From Planctomycetota bacterium (GTDB taxonomy: Bacteria > Planctomycetota > UBA1135 > JACQFD01): DNA of 64,000 nt. The notes below the pieces were generated by a model that saw only the letters and a list, made by a program, of their open reading frames with translations, was not told where the DNA came from and made no database searches. The DNA lies in the NCBI GenBank assembly GCA_016200225.1, contig JACQFD010000021.1, forward strand, positions 124,001-188,000. Reading direction: 5' to 3'. Both the position numbers and the translations under genes were made by a program. Positions 1-9,169 of the stretch are shown here, piece after piece (the stretch's first letter is position 1; each line of letters begins with the position of its first letter).

Positions 1-468
1 GAAGCGTGGCGAGCAGGAGTGCGCTTGCCCGACGAAAGCCACCGGAAGTACGACGATCTGGCACGTTATCAAGTCTGGCGCGAAGAGGAGGTTGGATTGG
101 GAATATTGTGGTTTCACCAGGATACGAGCGAACCGGACTGGGGCGGCATGGGGAATTTCTTAATATTTGCATTCCCTCCGGGCGGCTCGTGCGGAAGCTC
201 CCATTTTCACTTCATTAGCGCTCTCGATGTCGAAGCCGGCATCCATCTTGGAATTGTCGGTTTGCGCGTCGGCGTCTCTCCGGGCCAATTGATTGATTTC
301 TTGTTGGGTTGGACGACGCTCGATATCGCGTCCGACGACCGCGAATCGCGCAGCGAGCTCGCAACGGACCGTCCCGACGAAAAATTACATAAATCATCGC
401 AACAAAAACAACCGGACACGGCCAATCCGGCCTCGCGGCCGGCGGCGAACGCAGAAACTAAGAAATAA
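1..468 (+). CDS. C-terminal part of a lipoprotein-like paralogue (5' end outside window)
   Basis: The reading frame is open from the left edge to TAA at 466-468, so the start lies outside the window; the ATG at 19 in the ORF track is internal. Its segment ALDVEAGIHLGIVGLRVGVS and the following FLLGWTTLDI closely match the next gene, so the two are tandem paralogues. The tail after about residue 120 is hydrophilic and low in complexity. No known domain is recognised. By analogy with its neighbour it is probably an exported lipoprotein, but the N-terminus cannot be seen. Confidence 0.7.
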   Translation, partial: EAWRAGVRLPDESHRKYDDLARYQVWREEEVGLGILWFHQDTSEPDWGGMGNFLIFAFPPGGSCGSSHFHFISALDVEAGIHLGIVGLRVGVSPGQLIDFLLGWTTLDIASDDRESRSELATDRPDEKLHKSSQQKQPDTANPASRPAANAETKK

Positions 469-487
469 CCTCAACGACTATTCCGTC

Positions 488-1171
488 ATGAATCCAAAAC
501 TCCTCAAATCGTTATTATTACTTATTCCCGCGTCATTTTTTACATCCTGCAAAACGACGACCGGAGGCTATTTTCAAGACCGGTTGAACGATTTTATCGA
601 TATCGTTCCGTTCGACGTCGCGGCGGGACCGGGATTTTACGTCGGCGCGCGCGGAACGGCGTTCGCGGGCGTCGGGATTGGTTATGATAAGGTTCGACGC
701 GCCGGCTGGCACCATCGTACCGCGAATGCAACAGAAGCTTCGGATCTGCGCGGATTCAAGTCATGGCGCGAGACGGAAGCCGGATTGGTAGTATTGTGGA
801 CGCGTTCGGACGATCCTACAAAAGGCGCGGGAAACGTCGGATTCATCGTCCCCGTCCAACCGGAAAAAACGCCGCTGTCGTTCAGACCCGGTCTCGAATT
901 GGGCTCGGCGCTCGACGCGGAAGTTACGATTCACCTCGGATTTGTAGGATTGCGCATCGGCGCATCGCCGCTGCAGGCGATCGATTGGCTGCTCGGATGG
1001 ACGACCCTCGACATTCTTAATGATGATTTGAACGCGCGATTTTACAATACAAAGGAAGAAGCGGATGAAGAGGACGAAGAGTACGAAAGCGCCCGCGAAA
1101 AAAAGTCGAACGAACGGAAAAAAGAGCTGGAAAAGGAAAAATCCGGCAAGCGTCGCGCCGAAGCCCGATAG
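488..1171 (+). CDS. predicted lipoprotein, tandem paralogue of the preceding gene
   Basis: Starts at ATG 488, 19 nt after the previous stop. The N-terminus is a signal peptide with a lipobox ending FFTSC, so maturation at Cys about 20 is expected. The middle is Gly/Ala-rich and beta-like, with a segment near residues 140-180 (DAEVTIHLGFVGLRIG, then LLGWTTLDIL) shared with the upstream gene. The last 45 residues are a highly charged Glu/Lys tail. No function can be assigned. The track's longer ORF from 293 only adds overlap with the upstream gene, so it was trimmed to the lipobox start. Confidence 0.75.
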   Translation: MNPKLLKSLLLLIPASFFTSCKTTTGGYFQDRLNDFIDIVPFDVAAGPGFYVGARGTAFAGVGIGYDKVRRAGWHHRTANATEASDLRGFKSWRETEAGLVVLWTRSDDPTKGAGNVGFIVPVQPEKTPLSFRPGLELGSALDAEVTIHLGFVGLRIGASPLQAIDWLLGWTTLDILNDDLNARFYNTKEEADEEDEEYESAREKKSNERKKELEKEKSGKRRAEAR

Positions 1172-1179
1172 CCGCTGTC

Positions 1180-1209
1180 TTGCCTCGGAGGCGGCGCCAT
1201 CCGAGGCAA
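1180..1209. repeat. 10-bp perfect inverted repeat between convergent genes
   Basis: TTGCCTCGGA at 1180-1189 and TCCGAGGCAA at 1200-1209 form a perfect 10-bp stem with a 10-nt loop. It lies between two convergent genes, where a bidirectional terminator is expected. Neither strand has a T-run directly after the stem, so it is not a classic intrinsic terminator. Confidence 0.55.
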
Positions 1210-1240
1210 AAAGGGCGGCGGCGGCTCGTGGACTCGCCCG

Positions 1241-2905
1241 TTATTTTTTCGTTATTTTCAACAAATACGACGGATAGGAATCGTTCCGCGTCAAAGCATA
1301 TCGATTCGTGACTTCCGCCAGCATGTCTCCGGGAGGCGTTCCAGGCGTGATGATTTCGAGGTCGCCGACGAGCCAGACGCCGTCTCCGTTTCCGAGAATG
1401 CGTTCGATATGGCCGACAAATTTTTTCTTATAATTATTAATTTCCGCCCCGGTCTGCCAATCGATTTCGAATAAATTCATAATGAAAGGCGCGGCGCCGC
1501 TTCCGCGATGTTGATAATAATAGAGCCAAGTCGCTTGGGCCGCGGCGCTGAAATCCGCGAGGATAATGCAACCTTTGGCGCCGGCGATCTCCGCCACGGC
1601 GGCGGCGCGATCGCGAACGGGATCATTCTTAAAGTCCCTGGCCACGGCAAGCGCGGTGAGAATGCATGTAAAAAATGGCGCCAGAAAAGCGGAACGAGGC
1701 AACCGGCGCGACTCCGGCGCGGCCGGCGGAATCAGAAACCAACAAAACGCCGACGCGAACGCCCAGACGATCGTTCCGGCGTCGCGCGAAGCGGAGAATA
1801 CGGTTACGAGGGCCGGCGCAAATGCAACAATAATCACAGTCAGCGCGCGGCCGGGGCTCTTCGCGATCTCGCGATAGGCCGCGATCGCGAGCAATGCCTG
1901 CATTCCAATCGTTGGAACATAATAACAACCCATCTCGAGAACTTCCGTCGGCGCGCATAATAAGAAATAACCAATAAAGGCGAGTCCGAAGATCCAGACG
2001 ACAGGCCGCGCGCTTCGCGCGATGACTCGAAATCCCGCCGGGACGAGCGTCGACGCCGGACTTGCATATATGAACAACTCCGCGGTCGCCGTGAAAATGG
2101 TGCGCGGCCACTTCGACGGCGATTTAAACATTTCCGAGTAAATTATATTAAATCCAGTTTCATAATTCCGAATCCGATCCATCGATCTCGCGATCATAAA
2201 ATATCCGAAAAGAAACAGAATGCCGCCGGCGGCGCACGCGGAAAAGAGCTTCCATCGGTGCCGCGAGAAGTAAATCGCAGCCAGGCACGGAGGCGCGGCG
2301 GCGACTCCCGAAAGGTGGGATCCGGGCGTCAGTGCCGCGCCCGCCGCGACGATCAACCACGCGCGGGCCGGGATCGACGATCGAATCAATACGGAGACGA
2401 TCCCATATATTAATAAGGCCGAAAATGCCCCGTGTTGCGTGTGAACCTCGGTCGCCGTGGCGTTGAACCAGTAACCCGGAATGAAAATGATCATCGCCGC
2501 CGCGACGCCCGCCGCGAAATTCGACTTTAGTAATAATCGCCCCGTGAGAAACCAGAGTCCCACTCCCGCCGCGCCGCCGACCGCCGACACGAGCCGAATC
2601 GCGTCTTCCATTGTAATTGCATGAACGGGCGAAAGCAGGAGTCTGGCGCAGTGCACGAGCGGAAAATACGTGAGATATTGCGACCGCCACGCCCCTTGCT
2701 CCAGATCTCGTAAATAAAATATTCCGTCGGAATAGAGTCCGCGCTGCGGATAAAAGATATATATTAAAAACGCGGCCAACGACAGGGCAAGCGCCCAAAC
2801 GGCGGCCGTGCGCGGCGACCCGGCTTCGACGGGAGCCGCGCCGGAAGAAATATTATCAATTCCTGCGAGTACCGGGTGAGCGTCCCCGCGAGGTGAGGGG
2901 TGCAT
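1241..2905 (-). CDS. polytopic membrane protein, GT-C glycosyltransferase-like
   Basis: 554 residues with about 10 hydrophobic segments beginning near residue 33 and a large soluble C-terminal portion. The first loop carries YSDG followed by a Tyr/Leu-rich stretch, a layout reminiscent of GT-C enzymes (dolichyl-phosphate-mannose or ArnT-like), which use an acidic residue in the first external loop. The exact family is not recognised. It ends convergently with the lipoprotein gene and starts 19 nt after the DUF2203 gene, so the two are probably cotranscribed. The N-terminal 30 residues are soluble, and an internal start is possible. Confidence 0.6.
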   Translation of the reverse strand: MHPSPRGDAHPVLAGIDNISSGAAPVEAGSPRTAAVWALALSLAAFLIYIFYPQRGLYSDGIFYLRDLEQGAWRSQYLTYFPLVHCARLLLSPVHAITMEDAIRLVSAVGGAAGVGLWFLTGRLLLKSNFAAGVAAAMIIFIPGYWFNATATEVHTQHGAFSALLIYGIVSVLIRSSIPARAWLIVAAGAALTPGSHLSGVAAAPPCLAAIYFSRHRWKLFSACAAGGILFLFGYFMIARSMDRIRNYETGFNIIYSEMFKSPSKWPRTIFTATAELFIYASPASTLVPAGFRVIARSARPVVWIFGLAFIGYFLLCAPTEVLEMGCYYVPTIGMQALLAIAAYREIAKSPGRALTVIIVAFAPALVTVFSASRDAGTIVWAFASAFCWFLIPPAAPESRRLPRSAFLAPFFTCILTALAVARDFKNDPVRDRAAAVAEIAGAKGCIILADFSAAAQATWLYYYQHRGSGAAPFIMNLFEIDWQTGAEINNYKKKFVGHIERILGNGDGVWLVGDLEIITPGTPPGDMLAEVTNRYALTRNDSYPSYLLKITKK

Positions 2906-2924
2906 GAACTATGAAATTTAATAA

Positions 2925-3335
2925 TCAGAGGCGCTGGCGACCCGCGAAACCGGTGTCGATGTGATGCCAATATTCACAATTCGATTCTCCCCGTCGCCAG
3001 CATAAGTAAACTAAAAATCCGTCGCGCACGCCGTAAAAATCGAGCAACCCCGGGTTGAGCCCCTTGACCGTCGCGCCGAATTCCTGAAACGACGCCGACG
3101 TTTTTTGAAACTCGTCCTCGGCGGATTTCATGTCTTCGATATGATGTAAGTATTCCTTGTTGTCGGAGCAATCGTCGCGATTTACCTGTTCGCCCCAGAT
3201 CATCTCGAGCGCGTCGACGCGGATCTTTAACGTTCGGAGTCGATTCCGGAGACCGTCGAGTTCGATGAACTTCGATTCGAGCTCCGGAATCAGAGCGTCG
3301 ATTTCTTCAACTGTAAAAATTCGGGGTCCCGCCAC
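2925..3335 (-). CDS. DUF2203 family protein
   Basis: 136 residues matching the DUF2203 pattern: an N-terminal FTVEEIDALIPELE helix, a central coiled stretch, then GLLDFYGVRDG, VYLCWRRGE, a Tyr-Trp-His-His segment and a C-terminal GFAGRQ. These conserved Trp/His/Gly blocks are diagnostic of the family, whose function is unknown. It is small and soluble with no signal peptide. It directly precedes the membrane protein gene on the same strand. Confidence 0.85.
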   Translation of the reverse strand: MAGPRIFTVEEIDALIPELESKFIELDGLRNRLRTLKIRVDALEMIWGEQVNRDDCSDNKEYLHHIEDMKSAEDEFQKTSASFQEFGATVKGLNPGLLDFYGVRDGFLVYLCWRRGESNCEYWHHIDTGFAGRQRL

Positions 3336-3412
3336 TCGTTCGCACCGTTATCTTAAGAAAAGGAATTGTGAGTTTTGCGGCCGCATGGCGGGATCATGTA
3401 CTATATTTAAAT

Positions 3413-4072
3413 TTACTGAACTTTCTTCGTCGACAAATACCACTGTTTTACATTCAACGCCTTGTCGCCGACGCGTTCCGCCGCGGCCGCCGACGTCGCG
3501 GGCGCCGGGACGATGACTTCGTCGCCTTTGTGCCAGTTCGCGGGCGTCGCGCACGCGTTCGCGTCGACCGTCTGCAACGCGTCGATCACGCGCACGAACT
3601 CGTCCATGTTGCGCCCGACCTGCATCGGATAATAAACCATCGCGCGAACGTTTTGTTTCGGATCGATGATGAAAACGCAGCGAACGGTCATCGTCGCGTT
3701 CATCGGCTTGTGAACCATTCCATACAATTGCGCGACGTTCTGATCGAGGTCGGCGACGACGGGAAACGGCACTTTCACGCCGAAGTTATCCTCAATATTA
3801 CGCATCCAGGCGATATGTGAATATACAGAATCGACCGATACGCCGATCAGTTGCGTATTCCGCTTTTCGAATTCGCCCGCGAGTTTCGCGAATCCTACAA
3901 ATTCGGTCGTGCAGACCGGCGTGAAATCCGCCGGATGCGAAAACATCACAACCCACTTTCCGGCTTTTGTATAATTTGAAAGTTTGATCATTCCGTGCGT
4001 CGAGTTCGCCTCGAAATCCGGCGCGGGGCCGCCGAGGGTGATCCGGGGACGATCGTTAGTTGTTTCTGTCAT
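3413..4072 (-). CDS. peroxiredoxin (AhpC/TSA, Prx6-like subfamily)
   Basis: A 219-residue thiol peroxidase reducing H2O2 and organic peroxides. The peroxidatic motif [12 protein letters not shown] places the active cysteine at residue 54, and the C-terminal part has ATPANW and GDEVIVP as in Prx6/archaeal peroxiredoxins. An extra Cys just before ATPANW could serve as a resolving residue. The start at 4072 is preferred over the longer ORF because AGGTG lies 5 nt upstream and the alignment begins there. It is divergent from trxB, which suggests that the two work together in peroxide defence. Confidence 0.92.
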   Translation of the reverse strand: MTETTNDRPRITLGGPAPDFEANSTHGMIKLSNYTKAGKWVVMFSHPADFTPVCTTEFVGFAKLAGEFEKRNTQLIGVSVDSVYSHIAWMRNIEDNFGVKVPFPVVADLDQNVAQLYGMVHKPMNATMTVRCVFIIDPKQNVRAMVYYPMQVGRNMDEFVRVIDALQTVDANACATPANWHKGDEVIVPAPATSAAAAERVGDKALNVKQWYLSTKKVQ

Positions 4073-4206
4073 GGGACACCTGTAATCGAAATCAAAATGG
4101 GTTATGGGAATTCGCCGATCATAGCGAAGAATCGCGAAGTAGAATCCGCGCCCTTTCCAGTCGCACAGAATCATCCCCAACGCAACCCGATCCCCGCCAA
4201 CACCCA
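4073..4206. promoter_or_regulatory. divergent promoter region between peroxiredoxin and trxB
   Basis: 134 bp separates the two start codons and must hold both promoters. The only clear element I can read is the AGGTG ribosome-binding site of the peroxiredoxin, next to 4072. No convincing -35/-10 pair or operator palindrome was found. Confidence 0.4.
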
Positions 4207-5136
4207 GTGAGCATTCGAAACGTTGTCATCATCGGTTCCGGCCCCGCCGGTTACACAGCAGCCCTCTACGCGTCCCGCGCAAACTTGGAACCTCTGCTCT
4301 TCGAGGGCGACCAGCCGGGCGGCCAGCTCACAATTACTACAGAAGTCGAGAATTATCCGGGTTTTCCGAAGGGCATCCTTGGCCCCGAGCTCATGGAGTT
4401 ATTCAAGAAGCAGGCGGAGCGGTTCGGAACGGAGTGCCGCATCGGCCGGATCGATCACGTCGATTTCAAATCGCACCCGTTTCGCGTTCGCACGACCGAC
4501 GAGGAGACGATCGAAGCGCGCACCGTGATCATTTCGACCGGCGCGACCGCGAAATTGTTAGGAATTCAAAACGAGAACAAACTGATGGGTTACGGCCTCT
4601 CCGCCTGCGCGACGTGCGACGGCGCATTTTATAAGAATAAAAACGTGCTCGTCGTCGGCGGCGGCGACACCGCGATGGAGGAAGCTAATTTTCTCACGCG
4701 TTACGCGTCGAAAGTTACCATTGTCCACCGCCGCGACGCGTTCCGCGCTTCGAAGATCATGCTCGAGCGCGCGCGCGCGAATGCAAAGATCGATTGGGTG
4801 CTGAACGCCGATATGATACAATATTTGGAGAAAGATAATAAAATCCGCGGCGCATTGCTTAAAAGTACAAAAGACGGCCGCCAGTGGGAGGCGCCGACCG
4901 ACGGTATTTTTATTGCCATCGGCCATCAGCCGAATACGAAGATTTTCGAAGGGCAGATCGACCTCGACGACAAGGGTTATATCCGGCTCCACGGCGGCAC
5001 GCGCACCAACGTCGACGGAGTCTTCGCGTGCGGCGACGTCGCCGACGCGATTTACCGCCAGGCGGTCACCGCCGCGGGCACCGGCTGCGCGGCGGCGCTC
5101 GACGCCGAACGCTGGCTCGCGCACGGGGGGCATTGA
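4207..5136 (+). CDS. trxB: thioredoxin reductase
   Basis: Flavoenzyme passing electrons from NADPH through FAD to a redox-active disulfide and on to thioredoxin. Motifs in order: FAD site GSGPAG near residue 11, the CATC active site at Cys134/Cys137, NADPH site [10 protein letters not shown] with HRRDAFRAS, and the second FAD motif FACGDVAD. The 309-residue length is normal for bacterial TrxB. The start is taken as GTG 4207 (encoding [12 protein letters not shown]) because the ORF upstream of it has no family similarity and would overlap the peroxiredoxin. No Shine-Dalgarno is evident. The likely client is the divergent peroxiredoxin. Confidence 0.95.
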   Translation: MSIRNVVIIGSGPAGYTAALYASRANLEPLLFEGDQPGGQLTITTEVENYPGFPKGILGPELMELFKKQAERFGTECRIGRIDHVDFKSHPFRVRTTDEETIEARTVIISTGATAKLLGIQNENKLMGYGLSACATCDGAFYKNKNVLVVGGGDTAMEEANFLTRYASKVTIVHRRDAFRASKIMLERARANAKIDWVLNADMIQYLEKDNKIRGALLKSTKDGRQWEAPTDGIFIAIGHQPNTKIFEGQIDLDDKGYIRLHGGTRTNVDGVFACGDVADAIYRQAVTAAGTGCAAALDAERWLAHGGH

Positions 5137-5256
5137 ACGCGCGAAACCCGCGCGGATCATTGCAATCCATGCAAACTTTTCCAGAATTCGCTCCACACCG
5201 TTCGCGGAACAACCCGCGCGTTGATTCCGTGATAACGTAACAGGTCCTTCGATTCC

Positions 5257-7179
5257 ATGTTAACGCTCGCGACACTCCTGCTTTCGATATTACAAATCGG
5301 AGAGCCGGGCCGTGTCCTCGCTCCCCAACTGGAGGCACGGCTCGCATCCGCCGGACCGGCGGAACGGATCCCTGTTTATGTAGTATTTGCGGACCGTCCC
5401 GATTATGAACATCTGGGCCGCGCGCTTGCCGCGCTCGATCGCGGCGAACGCGGACACGCCCTCGCGGCAAAGCTCGCGACCCACGATCTCGCGCACCGCG
5501 GTCCGGCGCTCGATCTATTACATGCGTACGAAAAATCGGGCGACGCGGCGAACGTAGTCGATTTATTTATGGCGAACGCGATCGCGTTCGCGGCGACGCC
5601 CGCGGCGATCGGAGAATGTTCCAAATTGCCTGGAATTTTATATTTACAATACGACGCGCCGTTCTCCGCGCAATCGCGTCTCGACGCGCTGCCGGCCGCC
5701 GCGCCTGCGGCTGCGCCGACACCCGCGCCGGCTACAAATATCATCACCGCCGCGCATTTAACGCAGATCCGCGCGACCGACGTCTGGGCGAAAGGTTATA
5801 ACGGCCAGGGAGTCGTCGTCGCGATCATCGACACGGGGACGAATATCAATCATCCATGTCTCGCGAATCACATTTGGAATAATCCCGGCGAAACCGGCAA
5901 CGGCATTGACGACGACGGCAACGGCCTCGTCGACGACGTCCACGGTTGGAATTATGATCTTAATAATAGCAACATCGCCGGCAACACCGATTTTCACGGC
6001 ACGCAAGCGGCCGGCCTCGTCGTCGGCGACGGTTCGCTCGTCGACGGCGCGCAGAATCAATATCTGACGGGCGTCGCGCCCGGCGCAAAAATTATGATTC
6101 TCGTGAACGGCAACGCGCAGTCGAGTTACTGGGCTTGCCAACAATACGCGATCGCGAAAGGCGCCGACGTCGTTTCGAGTTCTCAATCTTACAAATGGTT
6201 CGTCGGGTTTTTTCCCGATTTTCATATGTTCCGCACGATGTGCGACGCGGAACTCGCGGCCGGAATTACACATATCAATTCGGCGGGCAACAACGGCCCG
6301 GCCCCGTCGGCGAATTTTCCCGTTCCATTCAATATCGGCGCCCCCGCCAACTGCCCCGCGCCGTGGTCGCATCCGTTACAATTACAAACCGGACTTCTCT
6401 CCTCCGTCGTCACCGTCGGCGCCGTGTCGACGACCGACGTTTTTCAAACATTTTCGAGCGTCGGCCCCTGCGCGTGGGATGAAATCAAACAATACAATTC
6501 GACGTATCCGTTTCCCGAACTTCCCCAATATTTCGATTATCCTTATTATAATAACAGCGGCCCCGGATTGTTAAAACCCGACGTGTCCGCCTCCTCGGGC
6601 GTCACGACGATTTCGGGAACCAATATTTACAGTTTCGGTTGGACCGGCACGTCCGCGTCCACGCCGATCGTCGCGGGCGCGGTCGCGCTCATGCTCTCGG
6701 GGAATCCAAAGCTCGAACCGCGGCACATCGCGCATTTGTTACAAGCCACCGCGGTCGACATCGCGCCGGCCGGAAAAGATGTACAATCGGGCGCCGGCCG
6801 GATCGACGCTTATGAAGCATGGCGCCGCGGGCTCGTTTCCATCACGACGTCGCCTCCCGTGGGCGTCCAGATTGCGAATTACCTGGCATTTCTAAATCAT
6901 ACAATTCCCGGCGACGCATCCTACGCGCTGCTCGCGCTCGGAAACAGCGGCACCGTCGTTCCGGGCATCGCAACGATCGACGTCTCGGCGCCGCTCGATT
7001 TTTTATTGAACGGTTTCGTGTCGGTCACTCCCGACTTCCCGCCGTTCGGATTCGAATTGCCCTATGAACCGGCGCTCGTCGGCATCAAGTTTTATATTCA
7101 ATTGGGCGTCGACGACACGGCGGGAGCGACCGGGAGCTGGATCATTTCCGCGATCGATTCGTTTATTATCAATCCGTAA
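5257..7179 (+). CDS. secreted subtilisin-like serine protease (S8 family)
   Basis: A 640-residue exported protease. A short hydrophobic N-terminus is followed by a region (about 35-140) resembling an inhibitor-type propeptide and then an Ala/Pro linker. The catalytic domain carries Asp192 (AIIDTGT), His247 (DFHGTQ) and Ser466 (GTSASTPIVAGA), the full triad. An acidic loop GNGIDDDGNGLVDD after the Asp region looks like a Ca2+ site common in bacterial subtilases. About 110 residues follow the catalytic domain and are probably beta-sandwich. Starts at ATG 5257, 120 nt after trxB, so probably transcribed on its own. Confidence 0.93.
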   Translation: MLTLATLLLSILQIGEPGRVLAPQLEARLASAGPAERIPVYVVFADRPDYEHLGRALAALDRGERGHALAAKLATHDLAHRGPALDLLHAYEKSGDAANVVDLFMANAIAFAATPAAIGECSKLPGILYLQYDAPFSAQSRLDALPAAAPAAAPTPAPATNIITAAHLTQIRATDVWAKGYNGQGVVVAIIDTGTNINHPCLANHIWNNPGETGNGIDDDGNGLVDDVHGWNYDLNNSNIAGNTDFHGTQAAGLVVGDGSLVDGAQNQYLTGVAPGAKIMILVNGNAQSSYWACQQYAIAKGADVVSSSQSYKWFVGFFPDFHMFRTMCDAELAAGITHINSAGNNGPAPSANFPVPFNIGAPANCPAPWSHPLQLQTGLLSSVVTVGAVSTTDVFQTFSSVGPCAWDEIKQYNSTYPFPELPQYFDYPYYNNSGPGLLKPDVSASSGVTTISGTNIYSFGWTGTSASTPIVAGAVALMLSGNPKLEPRHIAHLLQATAVDIAPAGKDVQSGAGRIDAYEAWRRGLVSITTSPPVGVQIANYLAFLNHTIPGDASYALLALGNSGTVVPGIATIDVSAPLDFLLNGFVSVTPDFPPFGFELPYEPALVGIKFYIQLGVDDTAGATGSWIISAIDSFIINP

Positions 7180-7202
7180 AAATTAAATAAACGAACCGCG
7201 CG

Positions 7203-7220
7203 ATTCGCCGGAGCGAATTT
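7203..7220 (+). terminator. weak hairpin after the subtilase gene
   Basis: ATTCGC, a CGGA tetraloop and GCGAAT form a 6-bp stem 23 nt after the protease stop, followed by TTT only. It overlaps the stop of the opposing small gene. It is a plausible but weak intrinsic terminator for the plus strand. Confidence 0.35.
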
Positions 7221-7476
7221 ATGATTTCGCGTGCGAACGCAGGTTGCCTTCGATACTAATATATGCCGCCTTCGCGGCGTTCGCGAGATCGGCGCGATTC
7301 GCTTTTGTAAATTCATTTTCCGCGGTCCGAAGCGCGCGACCGAGCTTCATTCCGAGCTTGACAGCGGGATCGTCTTTCAGCGATTTCAAGCGCTTGCGCT
7401 CTTCGAGTTGCGCGACTTTATGTTTCAGCGCCGCGATAATTTCATCGTACGTACGACGGTTTCGTTTGCCGGCCAT
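7219..7476 (-). CDS. small helical protein of unknown function
   Basis: 85 residues from ATG 7476 (MAGKRNRRTYDE). The N-terminus is basic, followed by a charged helical stretch (residues 10-35, KHKVAQLEERKRLKSL) that could be a short coiled coil. There is no signal peptide, Cys or recognisable domain. The track's longer start at 7527 has no better support. It lies convergent to the subtilase and 112 nt downstream of the next minus-strand gene. Confidence 0.5.
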   Translation of the reverse strand: MAGKRNRRTYDEIIAALKHKVAQLEERKRLKSLKDDPAVKLGMKLGRALRTAENEFTKANRADLANAAKAAYISIEGNLRSHAKS

Positions 7477-7588
7477 ATACAATCGAATTGCGAACGAGAG
7501 TGGGGATTGTTTAAACGAACGATCCACTTATCGCTATCGAACCGGGATCCTTCAACTAAAAATTCGCAAGAACACGCGGATCTTTACC

Positions 7589-8968
7589 TCAAAACGCTAC
7601 ATCCGCCCGTTGAATCAAGCGTTCAAACTCCTGCACGAGCTGATCATATTCCTTCGGCTTGCACGAGAATGTCCAGCGACACGCGCGACCCTTGATGATT
7701 GAAATAGCGCCGATGCCGCGCAATGCAATTGAATCATTTTCGAATTGAAACGAAAAACGCATGGCGGGCATTCCGCCAATCTTGAAATCCTCGAATGCGT
7801 CCGTTCGTCTGAATTCGGGCAGCGTCATGCGCAACTGTCGCTCGAAATCGGTGGCGACGCCCGCCAGCGTCGCGCCGTCTTCGAGCGTCGCGGCGCAGAC
7901 CGACGCGTTCGCGACGCCGTTTCTTCTTGTTAATGATATCGCGTCTTCCGCGATATGTTCGACTTCCCAATCCGCGTTTGGTAACAATAATCGTATCTTT
8001 CCCGACGCGTCGCGCGCGAGAAAACCGGCGTCGAGGGCCGCGCCGCGCGATGCCAGCGCCAGTTTTTGTGTCGAGCGTACGGCGACGAGTTCCGGTCCGT
8101 TTAATTCAATACGCGCGACGTCGCCCGTCCGCGAAAGCCAGCAAAGACTCTCTCGATTTCGCGATTTATAAACTAAAACATCGTGCGTCGTCGGCGTTTC
8201 GTTTTCGAGCGAGATGCTCCTCGGCAATTCCGCGCGCACCGTTCGTTTCATTATATTGCGCGCCATCGGATCGAAAACTTCCGATTCCATTTTCGCGCCC
8301 GGCGCCAATTTCGCGGCGGCGACTTTCGCGTCGAATAACATTGGGAACGTCATTCCGGCGCGGAACGGCAGCGTCTCGTGCGCGCGGCCGGCGGTGTCGA
8401 TCGTTTCCAATTCGAGCATGGAGTCCGCGACTTTCGCGATCACGGTCGACGAACCGCCTTCGAAAACTTCATGATAATACGATTCGACGGGATTCAACGA
8501 CGCGTCGAATACTTCCATTCGATTTATAATAATTCCGCGGCCGTCGTCATCCTTGATTTCAATTTTTTCCTCGAGCGTCGATAATTCGGGGCGTTCGCGA
8601 TCGCGGCGGGAAATGCACTGCCGGGTTCCGAGCGTTTCGCCGCGTGCGCCGCGCACGATCCACCACGTTTCGGAGAATGGTATATTCGACGACGCTGGAC
8701 GCGAAGCCGGCGCCGATTCCGGCTTTTTCGCCGCGCGTTGAATACTAGCAATCTCCGACCGCGCGATTTCGGCGCGCGCGCCGGGAGATATTTCGACCGT
8801 GACGGCGTCGGCGGTTTCGCTAACGATCGCGCCGTCGACGACGCCGCCGCTCTTTAATTGTACAATATCGCGGTCGTCGGCTTGCGCGGCGGCGGCGCTC
8901 GATATGGTTAATATCGAAATAATTACTAAAAATGAGGCGGTGGGGATGGAGTGAAAGATTTTCGACAC
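7589..8968 (-). CDS. exported protein of unknown function
   Basis: 459 residues with a signal peptide (hydrophobic 10-27, cleavage near AAAAQA). Residues 35-80 (LKSGGVVDGAIVSETADAVTV) look like a small SH3-like barrel of the kind often seen at the start of planctomycete exported proteins. A Pro/Ala linker follows, then a large domain with no family I recognise, possibly similar to transglutaminase-associated beta domains. No catalytic signature is seen. The 201-nt gap upstream separates it from the DUF1570 gene on the same strand. Confidence 0.6.
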   Translation of the reverse strand: MSKIFHSIPTASFLVIISILTISSAAAAQADDRDIVQLKSGGVVDGAIVSETADAVTVEISPGARAEIARSEIASIQRAAKKPESAPASRPASSNIPFSETWWIVRGARGETLGTRQCISRRDRERPELSTLEEKIEIKDDDGRGIIINRMEVFDASLNPVESYYHEVFEGGSSTVIAKVADSMLELETIDTAGRAHETLPFRAGMTFPMLFDAKVAAAKLAPGAKMESEVFDPMARNIMKRTVRAELPRSISLENETPTTHDVLVYKSRNRESLCWLSRTGDVARIELNGPELVAVRSTQKLALASRGAALDAGFLARDASGKIRLLLPNADWEVEHIAEDAISLTRRNGVANASVCAATLEDGATLAGVATDFERQLRMTLPEFRRTDAFEDFKIGGMPAMRFSFQFENDSIALRGIGAISIIKGRACRWTFSCKPKEYDQLVQEFERLIQRADVAF

Positions 8969-9169
8969 GGGCGTGCGCGGGACCGGAAAAACGTTCCAGG
9001 GGTCAACCGCCCGTATCGGCTTGCGAGGCCGTTTTACTCAACGGCAATCCGGGGATAACCCATCCCTCGAAGTGCTTCCCGCTGCGCCATTTCCGTCGGC
9101 GGAACCCACCGCCGAAGCAGCAAGCGGTACGACCGGCGGCGGCCGACGCCCGGCGCCGATTCGCCGGCG
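8969..9169. other. intergenic region with one hairpin, otherwise featureless
   Basis: 201 bp between two minus-strand genes. It contains a perfect 7-bp inverted repeat TCGGCGG/CCGCCGA at 9096-9115 with a 6-nt loop, which could mark the end of the DUF1570 transcript but has no T-run. The plus-strand ORF drawn here has no family features and is judged a shadow. Promoter elements for the 7589-8968 gene should lie here but were not resolved. Confidence 0.4.

Noticed and set aside
9096-9115. Intrinsic terminator at the TCGGCGG/CCGCCGA hairpin
   Set aside because: The stem is good but neither strand has a T-run after it, so it is noted only as an inverted repeat.
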